Shown here piece by piece: positions 32,871 through 33,017 of a stretch of DNA of 33,017 nucleotides. The position numbers and the translations under genes are program-made. The notes under the pieces were generated by a model. That model saw nothing but the letters and a program-made list of their open reading frames with translations. It made no database searches and had not been told where the DNA came from. The stretch covers positions 1 to 33,017 of the forward strand of contig JAFDHL010000011.1 in assembly GCA_019308785.1 (NCBI GenBank). The letters are read 5' to 3'. Numbering within the stretch: position 1 is the stretch's first letter; every line of letters begins with the position of its first letter. Source of the stretch: Deltaproteobacteria bacterium. Its GTDB lineage: Bacteria; Desulfobacterota; DSM-4660; Desulfatiglandales; Desulfatiglandaceae.

Positions 32871-33017
32871 CTATGTCTGAGATCCTTGATAGGGTGTAAT
32901 AACGACCTCATTTATCGCCAGATCTATTGCCAGATTCGCCAGAATGGGCCACAATCGGCGATCAATTTCAATCACGTCTTTTGCTATTTGGTCGACGTCG
33001 TCCAAAAATCCGCAGGT
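32871..33017 (-). CDS. C-terminal part of a probable nucleotidyltransferase (runs off the right edge)
   Basis: The minus strand is open from the window edge to TAG at 32871-32873, giving about 48 residues: DDVDQIAKDVIEIDRRLWPI, then LAIDLAINEVVITPY. The rhythm of an acidic helix followed by a strand ending VVITP resembles the segment after the catalytic GSxxxG...DxD of MNT-type nucleotidyltransferases, often paired with HEPN toxins. The catalytic motif would lie beyond the window. The opposite strand is also open here from ATG 32736, so the assignment is tentative. Confidence 0.45.
   Translation of the reverse strand, partial: TCGFLDDVDQIAKDVIEIDRRLWPILANLAIDLAINEVVITPYQGSQT

Overview
The window reads as a chromosome segment from an anaerobic deltaproteobacterium (Desulfobacterota-like). 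I infer this from the PAS-rich hybrid histidine kinases, a CooT-type nickel protein, a Memo/AmrB protein, a PflX-like radical SAM protein, a selenocysteine tRNA remnant, moderate GC content and many small dispersed palindromes. No rRNA gene allows a firmer placement, so the taxonomy is inference.

Left part (1-7.1 kb): three minus-strand PAS sensor proteins. One is cut by the window edge, one is a membrane-anchored hybrid kinase and one is a soluble five-PAS hybrid kinase. The first and third carry related leader sequences, so they look like a duplicated gene plus its promoter region. At 7.1-10 kb follow a small membrane protein, a GT2 glycosyltransferase, a GC-rich galT broken by a one-base frameshift, and a short orphan ORF.

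10-11.5 kb is a recombination scar. The first ~27 codons of what looks like an anaerobic ribonucleotide reductase ATP-cone run directly into the C-terminal catalytic half of a tyrosine recombinase. This is followed by the 3' part of a selenocysteine tRNA (anticodon loop to CCA) and its terminator.

11.5-28.7 kb is a dense core region: an AI-2E family permease, a small response regulator followed by class I fructose-1,6-bisphosphatase, a phosphoesterase/radical SAM pair, a Bax-inhibitor-1 family protein, a Ste24-like M48 protease, and a protein with the complete architecture of eukaryotic 6-phosphofructo-2-kinase/fructose-2,6-bisphosphatase. Next come tRNA-Arg(TCT), an unrecognised 468-residue protein, a PAC2 protein, a sirtuin, a YfcE-like phosphodiesterase, CooT with a small His-rich helical partner, a second copy of the small response regulator facing a histidine kinase, a Memo-family protein and a site-2 protease. 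Two MITE-like inverted-repeat elements lie here (18251-18525 and 24981-25216).

28.7-33 kb is an accessory segment: a VapBC-type toxin-antitoxin pair with a clear sigma70 promoter, AT-rich DNA with a gene remnant, a 721-codon frame joining an amino-methyltransferase to a Bpu10I-like restriction endonuclease with a strong internal ribosome binding site, and the tail of a possible nucleotidyltransferase.

The observations most worth following are the PFK-2/FBPase-2 homologue in the same neighbourhood as FBPase-1, the methyltransferase-endonuclease frame with an internal start, the selC/integrase/RNR scar, and the paralogous receiver proteins that share a shortened phosphorylation loop and an aromatic tail.
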